Shown in pieces: positions 51,795 through 62,124 of a DNA stretch of 64,000 bases (position 1 is the stretch's first letter; each line of letters begins with the position of its first letter). This stretch comes from Rhodoplanes azumiensis (GTDB lineage Bacteria > Pseudomonadota > Alphaproteobacteria > Rhizobiales > Xanthobacteraceae): NCBI RefSeq assembly GCF_042682915.1, contig NZ_JBHUIW010000022.1, positions 1-64,000 of the forward strand, written 5' to 3'. The translations under genes were made by a program, and so were the position numbers. The notes beneath the pieces were generated by a model. The model searched no databases and was not told where the DNA came from. It saw only the letters and a program-made list of their open reading frames with translations.

Positions 51795-53264
51795 ATGAGC
51801 GTGACCCGCGCCCCGCGAAAGCTCTACGTGAAGTCGTATGGCTGCCAGATGAACGTCTACGATTCGCAGCGCATGGCCGACGTGCTGGCGCGCGACGGTT
51901 ACGTCGAGACGGCGACGCCCGACGACGCCGACGTCCTGGTGCTCAACACCTGCCACATTCGCGAGAAGGCGGCCGAAAAGGTCTATTCCGAGCTCGGCCG
52001 GCTGCGTGTCCTCAAGCAGAAGGCGGCCCGCGACGGCCGCCGGCTCACCGTCGCGGTCGCCGGCTGCGTCGCCCAGGCCGAGGGCGAGGAGATCATCCGC
52101 CGCGCCCCGGTGGTCGACCTCGTCGTCGGCCCGCAGAGCTATCACCGCCTGCCCGATCTCGTCGCCCGCGCCGCCGTCGAGGGCCGCGTCGTCGACACCG
52201 ACTTCCCGGCCGAGGACAAGTTCGACCACCTCGCGGCGCCGACCGCCGCGGCGACACGATCGCGCGGCGCCGCCGCTTTCGTCACCGTGCAGGAGGGCTG
52301 CGACAAGTTCTGCACCTTCTGCGTCGTCCCCTACACGCGCGGCGCCGAGTTCTCCCGCCCTGTCCAGAAGATCCTGGCCGAGGTCGAGGATCTGGTCGCG
52401 GCGGGCGTGAAGGAAATTCGGCTGATCGGCCAGAACGTCAACGCCTGGCACGGCGAGGGGCCGGACGGCCGCACCTGGACGCTCGCCCGCCTGCTGTACC
52501 GCCTCGCCGAGGTGCCCGGCGTCGCCCGGCTGCGCTACACGACCAGCCATCCGCGCGACATGGACGACGCCCTGATCGCCGCCCATGGCGACCTGCCGGC
52601 CCTGATGCCGCAGCTCCATCTTCCCGTTCAGTCGGGCTCCGACCGCATCCTCGACGCGATGAACCGCAAGCACGGCCGCGCCGAATATCTGCGCGTGATC
52701 GAGCGGCTGAAGGCGGCGCGGCCCGACATCGCGATGTCGTCGGACTTCATCGTCGGCTTCCCGGGCGAGACCGAGCAGGATTTTGCCGACACGCTGGCGC
52801 TGGTCGACGCGGTCGGCTTCGCCAGCGCCTACTCGTTCAAGTACTCGCCCCGCCCCGGCACCCCGGCGGCCGACAGCGACGACCAGGTGAGCGAGGCCGA
52901 GAAGGCCGAGCGGCTCGCAAGGCTGCAGGCCCGCATCGACCATCACGCCGCGGCGTTCAACGCCGCGACGGTCGGGCGCACCGCGCAGGTGCTGTTCGAG
53001 AGCGCCGGCCGGCACGACGGCCAGATGACGGGCAAGTCGCCGTGGATGCAGGCCGTGCAGGTGATGGCGCCGCCCTCGGTGAAGGGCGAGATCCTGCCCG
53101 TGCGGATCACCGGCACCGGCACCAACAGCCTCCACGGCGCACTCGTGGTCGCGAACGGCACCGCGCCGCCGCGTCACGACGGGCCGGACCGGATCACGCC
53201 GGCGGACCCGGCCCTGCCGGGCGTGCCGGACCCGGCCGTCCGGGCCGCGAGCGGAGGTCACTGA
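51795..53264 (+). CDS. miaB: tRNA-2-methylthio-N6-dimethylallyladenosine synthase
   Basis: Radical-SAM methylthiotransferase of 489 residues that adds the methylthio group to i6A37 in tRNA. The N-terminal UPF0004 domain has KSYGCQMNVYDSQRM with the first cluster Cys and VLNTCHIREKA. The radical-SAM motif is CDKFCTFC (CxxxCxxC). A TRAM domain follows near the end. The ATG at 51795 is chosen because KLYVKSYGCQMN follows at the normal distance. The frame continues upstream through the tandem array but that extension has no conserved content. phoH starts seven bases after the stop. Confidence 0.96.
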   Translation: MSVTRAPRKLYVKSYGCQMNVYDSQRMADVLARDGYVETATPDDADVLVLNTCHIREKAAEKVYSELGRLRVLKQKAARDGRRLTVAVAGCVAQAEGEEIIRRAPVVDLVVGPQSYHRLPDLVARAAVEGRVVDTDFPAEDKFDHLAAPTAAATRSRGAAAFVTVQEGCDKFCTFCVVPYTRGAEFSRPVQKILAEVEDLVAAGVKEIRLIGQNVNAWHGEGPDGRTWTLARLLYRLAEVPGVARLRYTTSHPRDMDDALIAAHGDLPALMPQLHLPVQSGSDRILDAMNRKHGRAEYLRVIERLKAARPDIAMSSDFIVGFPGETEQDFADTLALVDAVGFASAYSFKYSPRPGTPAADSDDQVSEAEKAERLARLQARIDHHAAAFNAATVGRTAQVLFESAGRHDGQMTGKSPWMQAVQVMAPPSVKGEILPVRITGTGTNSLHGALVVANGTAPPRHDGPDRITPADPALPGVPDPAVRAASGGH

Positions 53265-53271
53265 ACCCGCC

Positions 53272-54372
53272 GTGCCGAGACGCAACCCCGACACGCCGTC
53301 GTTGATGCCGCCTCCCGAGGAGGGGCAGATCGAGCTCGCCTTCGACGACAACCGGCTGGCGCTCGCGCTGTTCGGCCAATACGGCCAGAATCTCGCGCTG
53401 ATCGAGCGACGGCTCGGCGTCTCCGCCGACTCGCGTGGCAATCACGTCGTCCTCGGCGGTCCGCGCGACGCCTGCGACCAGGCCCGCCGCGTGCTCAAGA
53501 GCCTCTACGAGCAGCTCCAGCGCGGCCACGACCTCGGCCAGGGCGACGTCGAAGGCGCGATCCGGCTCGCCATCGCGCAAGGCTCGCTGTTCGACTTCGA
53601 CGCGACGGCAAAGCGCGTCAGCTTCGAGGAGATCAATCTCCGCAAGCGCCTGGTGCGGGCCCGCACCCCGGCCCAGGACGCCTATGTGCGGGCGCTGCGC
53701 AAGAACGCGCTGGTCTTCGGCGCCGGCCCGGCCGGCACCGGCAAGACCTGGCTCGCGGTCGCGCACGCGGTCGCCCTGTTCGAGCGCAAGGAGGTCGACC
53801 GGATCATCCTGTCGCGCCCGGCCGTCGAGGCCGGCGAGCGACTCGGCTTCCTGCCCGGCGACATGAAGGAGAAGGTCGATCCCTATCTGCGGCCGATCTA
53901 CGACGCGCTGTTCGACCTGATGGACACCCGCATCGTCGAGCGCGCGCTGCAGACCGGCGAGATCGAGATCGCGCCGCTCGCCTTCATGCGCGGCCGCACG
54001 CTGGCCAACGCCGCCGTGATCCTGGACGAGGCGCAGAACACGACCTCGATGCAGATGAAGATGTTCCTCACCCGGCTCGGCGAGAACGCCCGGATGATCG
54101 TCACCGGCGACCCGAGCCAGATCGACCTGCCGCCCGGCCAGGTCTCGGGCCTCTCGGAGGCGCTGAAGCTGCTCGCCGATGTCGAGGGCGTCGGCACGGT
54201 GACGTTCTCGGCCGCCGACGTGGTGCGCCACGAGCTGGTCGGGCGCATCGTCGCCGCCTACGATCGCGCCGCCGCCACCCGGCCCGACGCCGACGGCGCG
54301 GTCCGATCCGGCGAGGCGGCCGGGACCGCCGCGTCCGGCCGGTCCATCCGCAAGCGCGAGGACGGCGCATGA
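53272..54372 (+). CDS. PhoH-like ATPase
   Basis: ATPase of 366 residues of the PhoH/YbeZ family. The N-terminal KH-like part is followed by the ATPase with Walker A GPAGTGKTWLAVA and Walker B VILDEAQNTTSMQMKMFLTR, seen as ILDEAQNTTS. The arginine-rich C-terminal end is variable and low complexity. PhoH proteins work with the YbeY endonuclease, whose gene overlaps this one (ATGA), and take part in RNA metabolism. The GTG start at 53272 lies seven bases after the miaB stop. Confidence 0.94.
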   Translation: MPRRNPDTPSLMPPPEEGQIELAFDDNRLALALFGQYGQNLALIERRLGVSADSRGNHVVLGGPRDACDQARRVLKSLYEQLQRGHDLGQGDVEGAIRLAIAQGSLFDFDATAKRVSFEEINLRKRLVRARTPAQDAYVRALRKNALVFGAGPAGTGKTWLAVAHAVALFERKEVDRIILSRPAVEAGERLGFLPGDMKEKVDPYLRPIYDALFDLMDTRIVERALQTGEIEIAPLAFMRGRTLANAAVILDEAQNTTSMQMKMFLTRLGENARMIVTGDPSQIDLPPGQVSGLSEALKLLADVEGVGTVTFSAADVVRHELVGRIVAAYDRAAATRPDADGAVRSGEAAGTAASGRSIRKREDGA

Positions 54373-54917
54373 CGACGCCCGACCCGATCCATACGGGGGC
54401 CACGATCGAGCACGAGGGCACCACCATCGACGTGGTGGTCGAGTCGCCGCTGTGGGCGGCCGAGCCCGAGGCCGAGGCGCAGGTGCTGCGCGCCGTGACG
54501 GCGGCGCTGCCGGCCGACCGCGGCCCCTGCGAGCTCGCCGTCGTGCTCGCCGACGACGCCACCGTGAAGACGCTGAACGCGCAGTATCGCGGCAAGGACA
54601 CAGCCACCAACGTGCTGTCCTTCCCGGCCGTGCCCGGCCCGGCCGTCCCCGGCCCGAACGGCGCCGCCGGCGACGCCGCCGTGCCGGTCCTGCTCGGCGA
54701 CGTCGTGCTCGCCTTCGAGACCGTGCGGGCCGAGGCCGAGCGCGACGGCAAGCCCTTCGCCCATCACCTCGGTCATCTGGTCGTGCACGGCGTGCTGCAT
54801 CTTCTCGGCTACGACCACGAGACCGAACCCGACGCCGAAGCCATGGAGGCTCGCGAGCGCGACGTTCTGGCGTCGCTCGCGATCCCCGACCCTTACGCCG
54901 GACGCGAATGCGCCTGA
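54369..54917 (+). CDS. ybeY: Endoribonuclease YbeY (rRNA maturation factor)
   Basis: Zinc-dependent protein of 182 residues needed for 16S rRNA 3' maturation and ribosome quality control. The metal site is HGVLHLLGYDHETE (HGxLHLxGYDH). The preceding family part is NAQYRGKDTATNVLSFP. An Ala/Pro/Gly-rich insert (VPGPAVPGPNGAAGDAAVP) after that part is longer than in most homologues. The N-terminal start overlaps phoH by four bases. The last codons overlap the corC-type gene by ten bases if the first start of that gene is used. Confidence 0.94.
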   Translation: MTTPDPIHTGATIEHEGTTIDVVVESPLWAAEPEAEAQVLRAVTAALPADRGPCELAVVLADDATVKTLNAQYRGKDTATNVLSFPAVPGPAVPGPNGAAGDAAVPVLLGDVVLAFETVRAEAERDGKPFAHHLGHLVVHGVLHLLGYDHETEPDAEAMEARERDVLASLAIPDPYAGRECA

Positions 54918-56101
54918 CAGCAGCCATCATGCCCGACGAACCTCCCAGTCGAAGCGAACCGAACGAGCCGGCGGGACAGTCCCGCGGCGCCGCGGCGGAC
55001 CCCCAGGCCGTCGCGGCGGACGACGCCCGCGGCGTCGCGGTGCCGGCCTTGCGTGGCGAAGTGCTGCCGCGCGAGGCCGGTGAAGGCTGGGTCCAGCGCA
55101 TGCTGCGCGCCCTGTTCGGCTGGAAGCCGGGCTCGGTGCGCTCCGACATCGCCGTGCTGCTCGAGGGCAACGCCCCGGCCGACGCCGAGTCGGGCTTCTC
55201 GGCCGAAGAGCGGACCATGCTCAAGAACATCCTCGGCCTGCGCGAGCGGCGCAGCGAGGACATCATGGTGCCGCGCGCCGACATCGTCGCGGTTCAGCGC
55301 GACATCTCGCTCGGCGAGCTCGTCAAGGTGTTCGAGAAGGCCGGCCATTCGCGTCTCGTCGTCTACGACGACACGCTCGACGATCCGGTCGGCATGGTCC
55401 ACATCCGCGACCTCGTCGCCTTCATGGCGAACCGGGCCGCGACGCCGCCGCCGACCTCCAAGCGCAAGAAGCGCTTCCCGGCCGATCTGGATCTGCGTGC
55501 CATCGACCTCGCGATGCCGCTCTCCGAGGCCGCGATCGTGCGCGACATCCTGTTCGTGCCGCCGTCGATGCCGGCCCTCGACCTGCTCGCCAAGATGCAG
55601 GCCACCCACGTCCATCTCGCCCTCGTGATCGACGAGTACGGCGGCACCGACGGCGTCATCTCGATCGAGGATCTGGTCGAGCAGATCGTCGGAGACATCG
55701 AGGACGAGCACGACGAGCACGAGGCGCGCAGCGTCGTGCGCCAGCCCGACGGCTCCTTCCTGGCCGACGCCCGCGCCCCGCTCGAGGACGTGACCGCGAC
55801 GGTCGGGGCCGAGTTCGACGTCGGCGACGCGGCCGAGGAGGTCGACACGATCGGCGGCTATCTGGTGACGCGGGTCGGCCGCGTGCCGGTGCGCGGCGAG
55901 ATCGTGCCCGGGCCGGAGCCGTTCGAGATCGAGGTGCTCGACGCCGATCCGCGCCGCGTCAAGCGGGTGAAGATCACCCGCAGCAAGCAGCGCCGCAGCC
56001 GCGAGGCGCGCCGCGAGACCTCGTCCGAGGCCCGCGCGGCGCCGCCCGACGGGGCCGGCCCGCCCGGCCCCGAGCCGCGCCGCGGCGCCGCCTCGTCGTG
56101 A
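54908..56101 (+). CDS. CorC/HlyC family CBS-domain transporter-associated protein
   Basis: Protein of 397 residues in the CorC/YbeX family, lacking the membrane DUF21 domain. After a low-complexity N-terminus of about 70 residues come the CBS pair with RRSEDIMVPRADIVAVQRD, HSRLVVYDDTLDDPVGMVHI and DEYGGTDGVISIEDLVEQIV, then the C-terminal CorC_HlyC domain. It supports divalent metal efflux or membrane integrity in model bacteria. The start could be 54908, overlapping ybeY by ten bases, or the ATG at 54929. The stop overlaps the lnt start by four bases. The C-terminal 45 residues are Arg/Pro/Ala-rich and poorly conserved. Confidence 0.88.
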   Translation: MRLTAAIMPDEPPSRSEPNEPAGQSRGAAADPQAVAADDARGVAVPALRGEVLPREAGEGWVQRMLRALFGWKPGSVRSDIAVLLEGNAPADAESGFSAEERTMLKNILGLRERRSEDIMVPRADIVAVQRDISLGELVKVFEKAGHSRLVVYDDTLDDPVGMVHIRDLVAFMANRAATPPPTSKRKKRFPADLDLRAIDLAMPLSEAAIVRDILFVPPSMPALDLLAKMQATHVHLALVIDEYGGTDGVISIEDLVEQIVGDIEDEHDEHEARSVVRQPDGSFLADARAPLEDVTATVGAEFDVGDAAEEVDTIGGYLVTRVGRVPVRGEIVPGPEPFEIEVLDADPRRVKRVKITRSKQRRSREARRETSSEARAAPPDGAGPPGPEPRRGAASS

Positions 56102-57726
56102 CCGCCGTGCCGGTGACGGACGCGCTCGCCCGGGTCGCGCAGCCGATCGTGCTCGCCTGGGGGGTCCGGCGGACCGTCATCGCCTTGCTGGCCGGCGCCG
56201 CCTCGACGCTCGCGATGGCGCCGCTCGGCCTGTGGCCGACCCTCCTGATCACGTTCCCCGTGATGGTCTGGCTGATCGACGGCTCCGGCGCCGGACGTTG
56301 GAACGGCGTCGGCGCCGCCGCGGCGGCCGGGTGGTGGTTCGGCTTCGGCTATTTCCTCGCCGGACTCTACTGGATCGGCGCCGCCTTCCTGGTCGATGCC
56401 GACAAGTTCGGCGCCCTCCTGGTGCCGGCCGTGCTGATCCTGCCGGCCGGGCTCGCGCTGTTCACGGCGGCCGGCTTCGCGCTCGCCCGTGCCCTGTGGG
56501 CGCCCGGCGCGTTCCGTATCGTCACGCTCGCCGCCGCCCTCACCGCCGCCGAATGGCTGCGCGGGCACATCCTCTCCGGCTTCCCGTGGAACGCCTTCGG
56601 CTACGCGCTCGCCGAGCCGCTGGCGCTGGCCCAGGGCTTCGCCGTCGTCGGCCTGTGGGGCATGACGTTCCTGGCCGTGCTGATCTTCGCCGCGCCGGCG
56701 GCGCTCGCCGACCCGCGCGCCGAGACGCCGCGGCCGTGGCTCCTGCCGGCGGTCGGGCTCGGGCTCCTGATCGCCCTGGCGGCGTTCGGCACGGCCCGGC
56801 TGGCGCTCGCCCCGACCACCTTCGTCGACGGCCCGCGGCTGCGGCTGATGCAGCCCAACATCCCGCAGGACCAGCGCTTCAGTTACGCCGCCAAGGCCGA
56901 CGTGATGCAGCGGTACCTGGCGCTGTCGAACCGCGCGACCGCCGCAAACGGCCGCGGCGTCGCCGACGTCACCCATCTGATCTGGCCCGAATCGGCCTTT
57001 CCGTTCTTCGTCGCCCGCGAGGCGGACGCGCTCGCCGCGATCGCCGACCTGCTGCCCGAGGGCACCGTGCTGATCACCGGGGCGGCGCGGCTCGCCCCCT
57101 CGTCGCGGCCCGGCGACATCCAGGCCTTCAACTCGGTCTACGTGTTCGACCACGACGGCACGATCCTGTCGATCTACGACAAGGTGCATCTGGTGCCGTT
57201 CGGCGAGTACGTGCCGCTGCGCGGCCTGCTGCGCCGGATCGGCATCGAGCAGCTGGTTCGGGTGCCGGGCGGCTTCCTGGCCGGCGACCGGCTGCGCACG
57301 CTGGAAAGCCCGAAGGCGCCGCCCTTCGTGCCGCTGGTCTGTTACGAGGCGGTGTTCCCGCATGCCGTGCTGCCGCGCGGGGCGCGGCCCGGCTGGCTCC
57401 TGAACCTCACCAACGACGCCTGGTTCGGCCTCTCGCCCGGCCCCTATCAGCACCTCCAGCAGGCCCGGATGCGGGCCGTGGAGGAAGGGCTGCCGCTGGT
57501 GCGGGCCGCCAACACCGGCATCTCGGTGGTCGTCGATCCGGCCGGCCGCGTTCTCGCACAGCTCGGCCTCGGTCGCGAGGGCGTGCTGGATGCACGCCTG
57601 CCTGCTCCGCTGTCGCCGACGCCCTATGCGCGGACCGGCGACGCGCCCGTCACCGCGGTCGTCGTGCTCGCGCTGGTGGCTTCGGGATGGAAGCGCCGCC
57701 GGCGATTGCGTCGATTAGGTCGCTGA
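56098..57726 (+). CDS. lnt: Apolipoprotein N-acyltransferase
   Basis: Inner-membrane enzyme of 542 residues that adds the third acyl chain to lipoproteins. Several N-terminal membrane helices are followed by the nitrilase-like periplasmic domain. The Glu-Lys-Cys triad is in IWPESAFPFF, YDKVHLVPFGEY and VCYEAVFPHAV. A last hydrophobic segment near the C-terminus (VTAVVVLALVASGW) is normal. GTG at 56098 overlaps the previous stop. It ends the phoH-ybeY-corC-lnt run. The next gene lies 518 bases further on. Confidence 0.95.
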   Translation: MTAVPVTDALARVAQPIVLAWGVRRTVIALLAGAASTLAMAPLGLWPTLLITFPVMVWLIDGSGAGRWNGVGAAAAAGWWFGFGYFLAGLYWIGAAFLVDADKFGALLVPAVLILPAGLALFTAAGFALARALWAPGAFRIVTLAAALTAAEWLRGHILSGFPWNAFGYALAEPLALAQGFAVVGLWGMTFLAVLIFAAPAALADPRAETPRPWLLPAVGLGLLIALAAFGTARLALAPTTFVDGPRLRLMQPNIPQDQRFSYAAKADVMQRYLALSNRATAANGRGVADVTHLIWPESAFPFFVAREADALAAIADLLPEGTVLITGAARLAPSSRPGDIQAFNSVYVFDHDGTILSIYDKVHLVPFGEYVPLRGLLRRIGIEQLVRVPGGFLAGDRLRTLESPKAPPFVPLVCYEAVFPHAVLPRGARPGWLLNLTNDAWFGLSPGPYQHLQQARMRAVEEGLPLVRAANTGISVVVDPAGRVLAQLGLGREGVLDARLPAPLSPTPYARTGDAPVTAVVVLALVASGWKRRRRLRRLGR

Positions 57727-58244
57727 TCCGGATCAGCCCGGACTAGACCTGCTTACCTCTCGCGGCCTAGAGTCGCATCATTCGTGTGGCTGAGTTTTTA
57801 ATCGCCATCAGCCGGTCGCGAAATCTGACGAATTTCGGCTGTCGACAGCCCTACCGTGTGCATACCCGTTCTGCGTCAGGTGCGGCCAAAACCGCCACAA
57901 TAACAGGTACCATCCTGCTGACACGGCGACGACGGGGCGCTACATAGCTCGGGCAGAACCCGCGGTCGCCTCGTTGTCCGAAACTCCTGCCCCGGACAAA
58001 TTCTGCCCGGTACCGAACGTGCTACCCGGCAGACATCATCCGATTGATCAGGCAAGTTACTCCATTGTTCAGCAACTTGCATTGGTAAACCCTCTCAAAC
58101 GAGGGTAGTGTCTATTTTGTTCCAATTCAGAACGATTTCGAATCTGTTTCGCTGGTGCTTGGAACAGCTATGCAGTCCTGTGATTGCATCGCACGAGAGA
58201 GTGGACGAGAAGGTGGTCGGCGGGGATATGAGGAGAGAGAGACA
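57727..58244 (+). promoter_or_regulatory. Long, AT-richer regulatory region upstream of praR
   Basis: About 518 bases without a gene and clearly less GC-rich than flanks. It holds inverted repeats TTGTCCG-N12-CGGACAA (57974-57999), GCAAGTT-N15-AACTTGC (58052-58080) and CCCTC-N6-GAGGG (58090-58105). These are suitable for a regulator dimer or an RNA leader. The ribosome binding site AGGAG at 58231-58235 leads into the praR start. Autoregulation by PraR is plausible but inferred. Confidence 0.5.
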
Positions 58245-58694
58245 ATGATGGCCAAGAAGGCTCCGAACCCCATCGACAAGCATGTCGGGAGCCGTGTGCG
58301 TATGCGTCGCATGATGCTGGGGATGAGCCAGGAGAAGCTCGGCGACGCGCTCAGCCTGACCTTTCAGCAGGTGCAGAAGTACGAAAAGGGAACGAACCGT
58401 ATCGGTGCCAGCCGGCTGCAGCAGATCGCTCACATCCTGCAGGTTCCGGTGGCGTTCTTCTTCGAGGGTGCCCCCGATCTCGGCGACGGCGGCCCGACCG
58501 ACGGCCTCGCCGAGGCTCCGTCGCCGGCCTACATCTCCGACTTCCTGGCGACCTCGGACGGCCTCGCTCTGACCAAGGCGTTCATGCGCATCGGCGACGC
58601 CAAGCTGCGCCGGCGCATCGTCGACCTGGTCGAGCACATCGCCGGCGAGCCGGTCGAGAACGGCAACGGCAACGGCAAGCCCGCCGAGCATTGA
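58245..58694 (+). CDS. praR: XRE-family transcriptional regulator, PraR-like
   Basis: DNA-binding protein of 149 residues with an N-terminal Cro/CI helix-turn-helix: KHVGSRVRMRRMMLGMSQEK, LGDALSLTFQQVQKYEKGTN and RIGASRLQQIAHILQV. This is nearly the same core as the PraR regulators of Azorhizobium and Rhizobium, which control biofilm, attachment and phase-like behaviour. The C-terminal half has ISDFLATSDGLALTKAFMRI and ends in a Gly/Asn-rich tail. The start at 58245 is set by AGGAGAGAGAGACA. A second ATG follows at once. It lies between lnt and metK as in relatives, and is followed by a hairpin terminator. The symbol is a family-level inference. Confidence 0.85.
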   Translation: MMAKKAPNPIDKHVGSRVRMRRMMLGMSQEKLGDALSLTFQQVQKYEKGTNRIGASRLQQIAHILQVPVAFFFEGAPDLGDGGPTDGLAEAPSPAYISDFLATSDGLALTKAFMRIGDAKLRRRIVDLVEHIAGEPVENGNGNGKPAEH

Positions 58695-58741
58695 CCCCTG
58701 GGGCGGTCCTCCGACCGACCCCCATCGCGAGACACGACCCA

Positions 58742-58774
58742 GGCGCGCCCCCAAGGCGCGCCGTTCGTGTTTTT
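58742..58774 (+). terminator. Terminator between praR and metK
   Basis: GGCGCGCC (58742-58749) pairs with GGCGCGCC (58755-58762) over a 5-base loop, and TTTTT follows at 58770-58774. It lies 47 bases after the praR stop. Confidence 0.55.
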
Positions 58775-58959
58775 GGATCCCGCCGCCCCCCCCCGGCGCC
58801 TGCGAATCGCGCCGCGCGGCGGCTGGGACTTTCTCGATCCGCGCGCGGAATCGGCAGCGGATCGCCGGGACTGCGTCTTGACCGGGCAAGGGGACGCTGC
58901 AAGAACAGGCGCGATTTTGGGCGACGCGGAGGTCCGCGTCTCGGGCTGTGGAGTCGAAC

Positions 58960-60162
<1,203 letters not shown>

Positions 60163-60190
60163 GCCGACGCGGGGTCGCCCGGTCCGACTT

Positions 60191-60224
60191 GAAGCCGGCG
60201 AAGTTCCGCTTCGCCGGCTTCTTT
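60191..60224 (+). terminator. Rho-independent terminator of metK
   Basis: A 13-bp perfect stem GAAGCCGGCGAAG (60191-60203 with 60209-60221) with a 5-base loop is followed by TTTCG. It lies 28 bases after the stop. Confidence 0.85.
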
Positions 60225-60238
60225 CGTGTCGGCCGTTA

Positions 60239-60347
60239 CGCGTAGGGTGGGCAAAGGGGCGCCGCAGGCGGCCCGTGCCCACGCCGTCCGCGGCCGGCAA
60301 GCACCGCGTGGGCACGGCGCGTTCCGTGCCTTTGCCCACCCTACGCG
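60239..60347. repeat. Interspersed repeat, family A copy 3
   Basis: This is the best-preserved copy. Its ends, CGCGTAGGGTGGGCAAAGG and the exact complement, form 19-bp terminal inverted repeats. The centre contains a further CCCACGC-GCGTGGG pair. It lies between the metK terminator and trmB. Confidence 0.85.
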
Positions 60348-60366
60348 GTCTACCCGGTCCACGCTC

Positions 60367-61083
60367 ATGGAGCCGTTGTCGTTGGACCCGAACCCTGCCG
60401 CCCCGCGCGCGTTCTTCGGCCGCCGCAAGGGCCACACGCTGCGCCGGCATCACGCCGACCTCCTCGGCGCGCTGCTGCCGCGCCTCGCGCTCGACGTTTC
60501 GCGCCCGGCGCCGGCGCGGCTGGGCGACCTGTTCGATCCGCCCGTGGACAAGGTGCGGCTGGAGATCGGCTTCGGCGGCGGTGAGCACCTCGCCGCCCAG
60601 GCGGCGGCCGCACCGACCATCGGCTTCATCGGCTGCGAGGGCTTCGTCAACGGCGTCGCCCAGCTCCTCGTCCATGTCGAGGAGGCCGGGCTCTCCAACA
60701 TCCGCATTCATCACGGCGACGCCGCCGAGGTGCTGGCCTGGCTGCCGGAGGCCTCGCTCGCCGGCGTCGACCTCCTCTATCCCGACCCGTGGCGGAAGCG
60801 CCGGCACTGGAAGCGCCGCTTCGTCCAGGACGCGACGGTGGCGACGCTCGCCCGCCTGCTCGCCGACGGGGCCGCGTTCCGCTTCGCCTCGGACTGGGAG
60901 CACTACGCCGCCTGGACGCTGGAGCACCTCCTGCGCGCGCCCGCCTTCGAATGGACGGCCGAGTGCGCCGACGACTGGCGCAAGCCGTGGCAAGGCTTCA
61001 CCCGCACCCGCTACGAGGCCAAGGCGATCCGCGAGGGCCGCACGCCCTGCTACCTGGTGTTCCGCCGTCGGCCGCGGCGGTGA
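60367..61083 (+). CDS. trmB: tRNA (guanine-N7-)-methyltransferase
   Basis: Rossmann-fold methyltransferase of 238 residues that makes m7G46 in tRNA. The S-adenosylmethionine loop is RLEIGFGGGEHL. Family signatures are GCEGFVNGVAQLL, LYPDPWRKRRHWKRRF, FASDWEHYAAW and a final TRYEAKAIREGR. The N-terminus carries RAFFGRRKGHTLRRHH, typical for this family. The ATG at 60367 is chosen since upstream codons run through repeat A3. Length is normal. Confidence 0.96.
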   Translation: MEPLSLDPNPAAPRAFFGRRKGHTLRRHHADLLGALLPRLALDVSRPAPARLGDLFDPPVDKVRLEIGFGGGEHLAAQAAAAPTIGFIGCEGFVNGVAQLLVHVEEAGLSNIRIHHGDAAEVLAWLPEASLAGVDLLYPDPWRKRRHWKRRFVQDATVATLARLLADGAAFRFASDWEHYAAWTLEHLLRAPAFEWTAECADDWRKPWQGFTRTRYEAKAIREGRTPCYLVFRRRPRR

Positions 61084-61315
61084 GGCCGGGCGCGAAGCGA
61101 AGTGCCGTCGCGGGGCCCCGCATCCCTGTCCTCCCCAAGGGGGAGGGAACGCCGAACCGACACCCCGTGTTTGCGGCTCTAGCTGCTTGGTCGATCTCGC
61201 CCGATCGACATCGCTCGCCGATGCACCGCCGTTCGTCGAATGACGAGCCTGCGCCCTCCCCCCTTGTGGGTGAGGGGTGGGGAGGGAGCCACGATCTCTG
61301 CGCCTGCCGAACCGT
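61084..61315. repeat. Intergenic region with opposed CCCTCCCC/GGGGAGGG blocks
   Basis: The gap between trmB and the convergent isomerase gene contains CTCCCCAAGGGGGAGGG at 61130-61146, itself a hairpin, and CCCTCCCCCC-N-GGGGTGGGGAGGG at 61255-61283. These resemble the CTCTCCC-type ends of family D elements but the middle is unrelated. It may be a decayed or different palindromic element. No gene is seen. Confidence 0.45.
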
Positions 61316-61996
61316 TCAGCCGCCCCGCTTGGCCCAGGCCAGCGCCTGCTCCAACCGGTCGTTGCCCCAGAAGATCTCGCCGTCGGCCGTGACGAGGGTC
61401 GGCGCGCCGAACAGGCCGAGGCGCTGCGCCGCCTCGGTCTCCTCGCGCAGCCTCGCCTTCGCCACCGGCGTCGCCGCCTGCGCCAGCACGGCGTCCGCAT
61501 CGACGCCGAGCCGGGCGAGGAGGTCGGCGATCACGGCGGGGTCGTCGATCGCACGCCCCTCCCCCAGCCCGGCCCGGAACACGGCGCGGCAGAACGCCTC
61601 GCCCCAGCCGGCGCCTTCTCCCGCCCCTTTGCCAGCCGCCTCGCCGGCGGCCGCTGCGTCGAGCCCGACCAGAGCGACCCGGGCGGCCAGCACGCTGCTC
61701 GCCGGGAACACCGGCGGGCGGACGACCGGCAGGCCGAGATCGGCGCACAGGCGCTCCAGATCCCGCCACATGTAGCGGCCCTTGGCCGGATAGATGACGA
61801 ACGGCGAGGTGTCCCAACCCTGCGCCTTGAAGAGCGGCCCGAGCAGGAACGGCCGATATCGCACCGTGACCCCGGCCGCCGCCGCGAGCGGCCCGACCCG
61901 CATCAGCGCCGGATACGAATAGGTCGAGGCGAACTCGAACCACAGGTCGATCGCGGGCCGCCCGTTTCCCGCCGCCGCCGTCCCGGTCTCCCTCAT
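61316..61996 (-). CDS. 2-hydroxychromene-2-carboxylate isomerase family protein (DsbA fold)
   Basis: Protein of 226 residues with the GST kappa/DsbA-like fold. It starts with IDLWFEFASTYSYPALMRVGP, the family N-terminal strand and catalytic Ser/Tyr region, has YRPFLLGPLFKAQGWDTSP, and ends GLFGAPTLVTADGEIFWGNDRLEQAL, a glutathione-site signature. The named activity is in naphthalene degradation, but in most genomes the family members act on unknown glutathione-linked substrates. An Ala/Gly/Glu-rich insert (about residues 118-135) is poorly conserved. It is convergent with trmB and divergent from rimP. Confidence 0.88.
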   Translation of the reverse strand: MRETGTAAAGNGRPAIDLWFEFASTYSYPALMRVGPLAAAAGVTVRYRPFLLGPLFKAQGWDTSPFVIYPAKGRYMWRDLERLCADLGLPVVRPPVFPASSVLAARVALVGLDAAAAGEAAGKGAGEGAGWGEAFCRAVFRAGLGEGRAIDDPAVIADLLARLGVDADAVLAQAATPVAKARLREETEAAQRLGLFGAPTLVTADGEIFWGNDRLEQALAWAKRGG

Positions 61997-62124
61997 GCCG
62001 CCCCCTCGTCGTGGTCACGGCCGCAACCATACGCCGAACCCGGCCCGCCCCGGCAATCCGCGGCGCTTTCCGGCCGCGGCCGGCGACGACGACGGCGCGG
62101 ACGGATTGCCGCCACCGGTTCCAC

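Noticed and set aside
58130..58160. tRNA-like TTCGAATC stretch upstream of praR
   Set aside because: No acceptor or anticodon stem could be built around it, and no other tRNA candidate was seen in the window.
58695..58959. S-adenosylmethionine riboswitch before metK
   Set aside because: A terminator for praR and a C-run are visible, but no arrangement matching a known S-adenosylmethionine aptamer could be recognised by eye.
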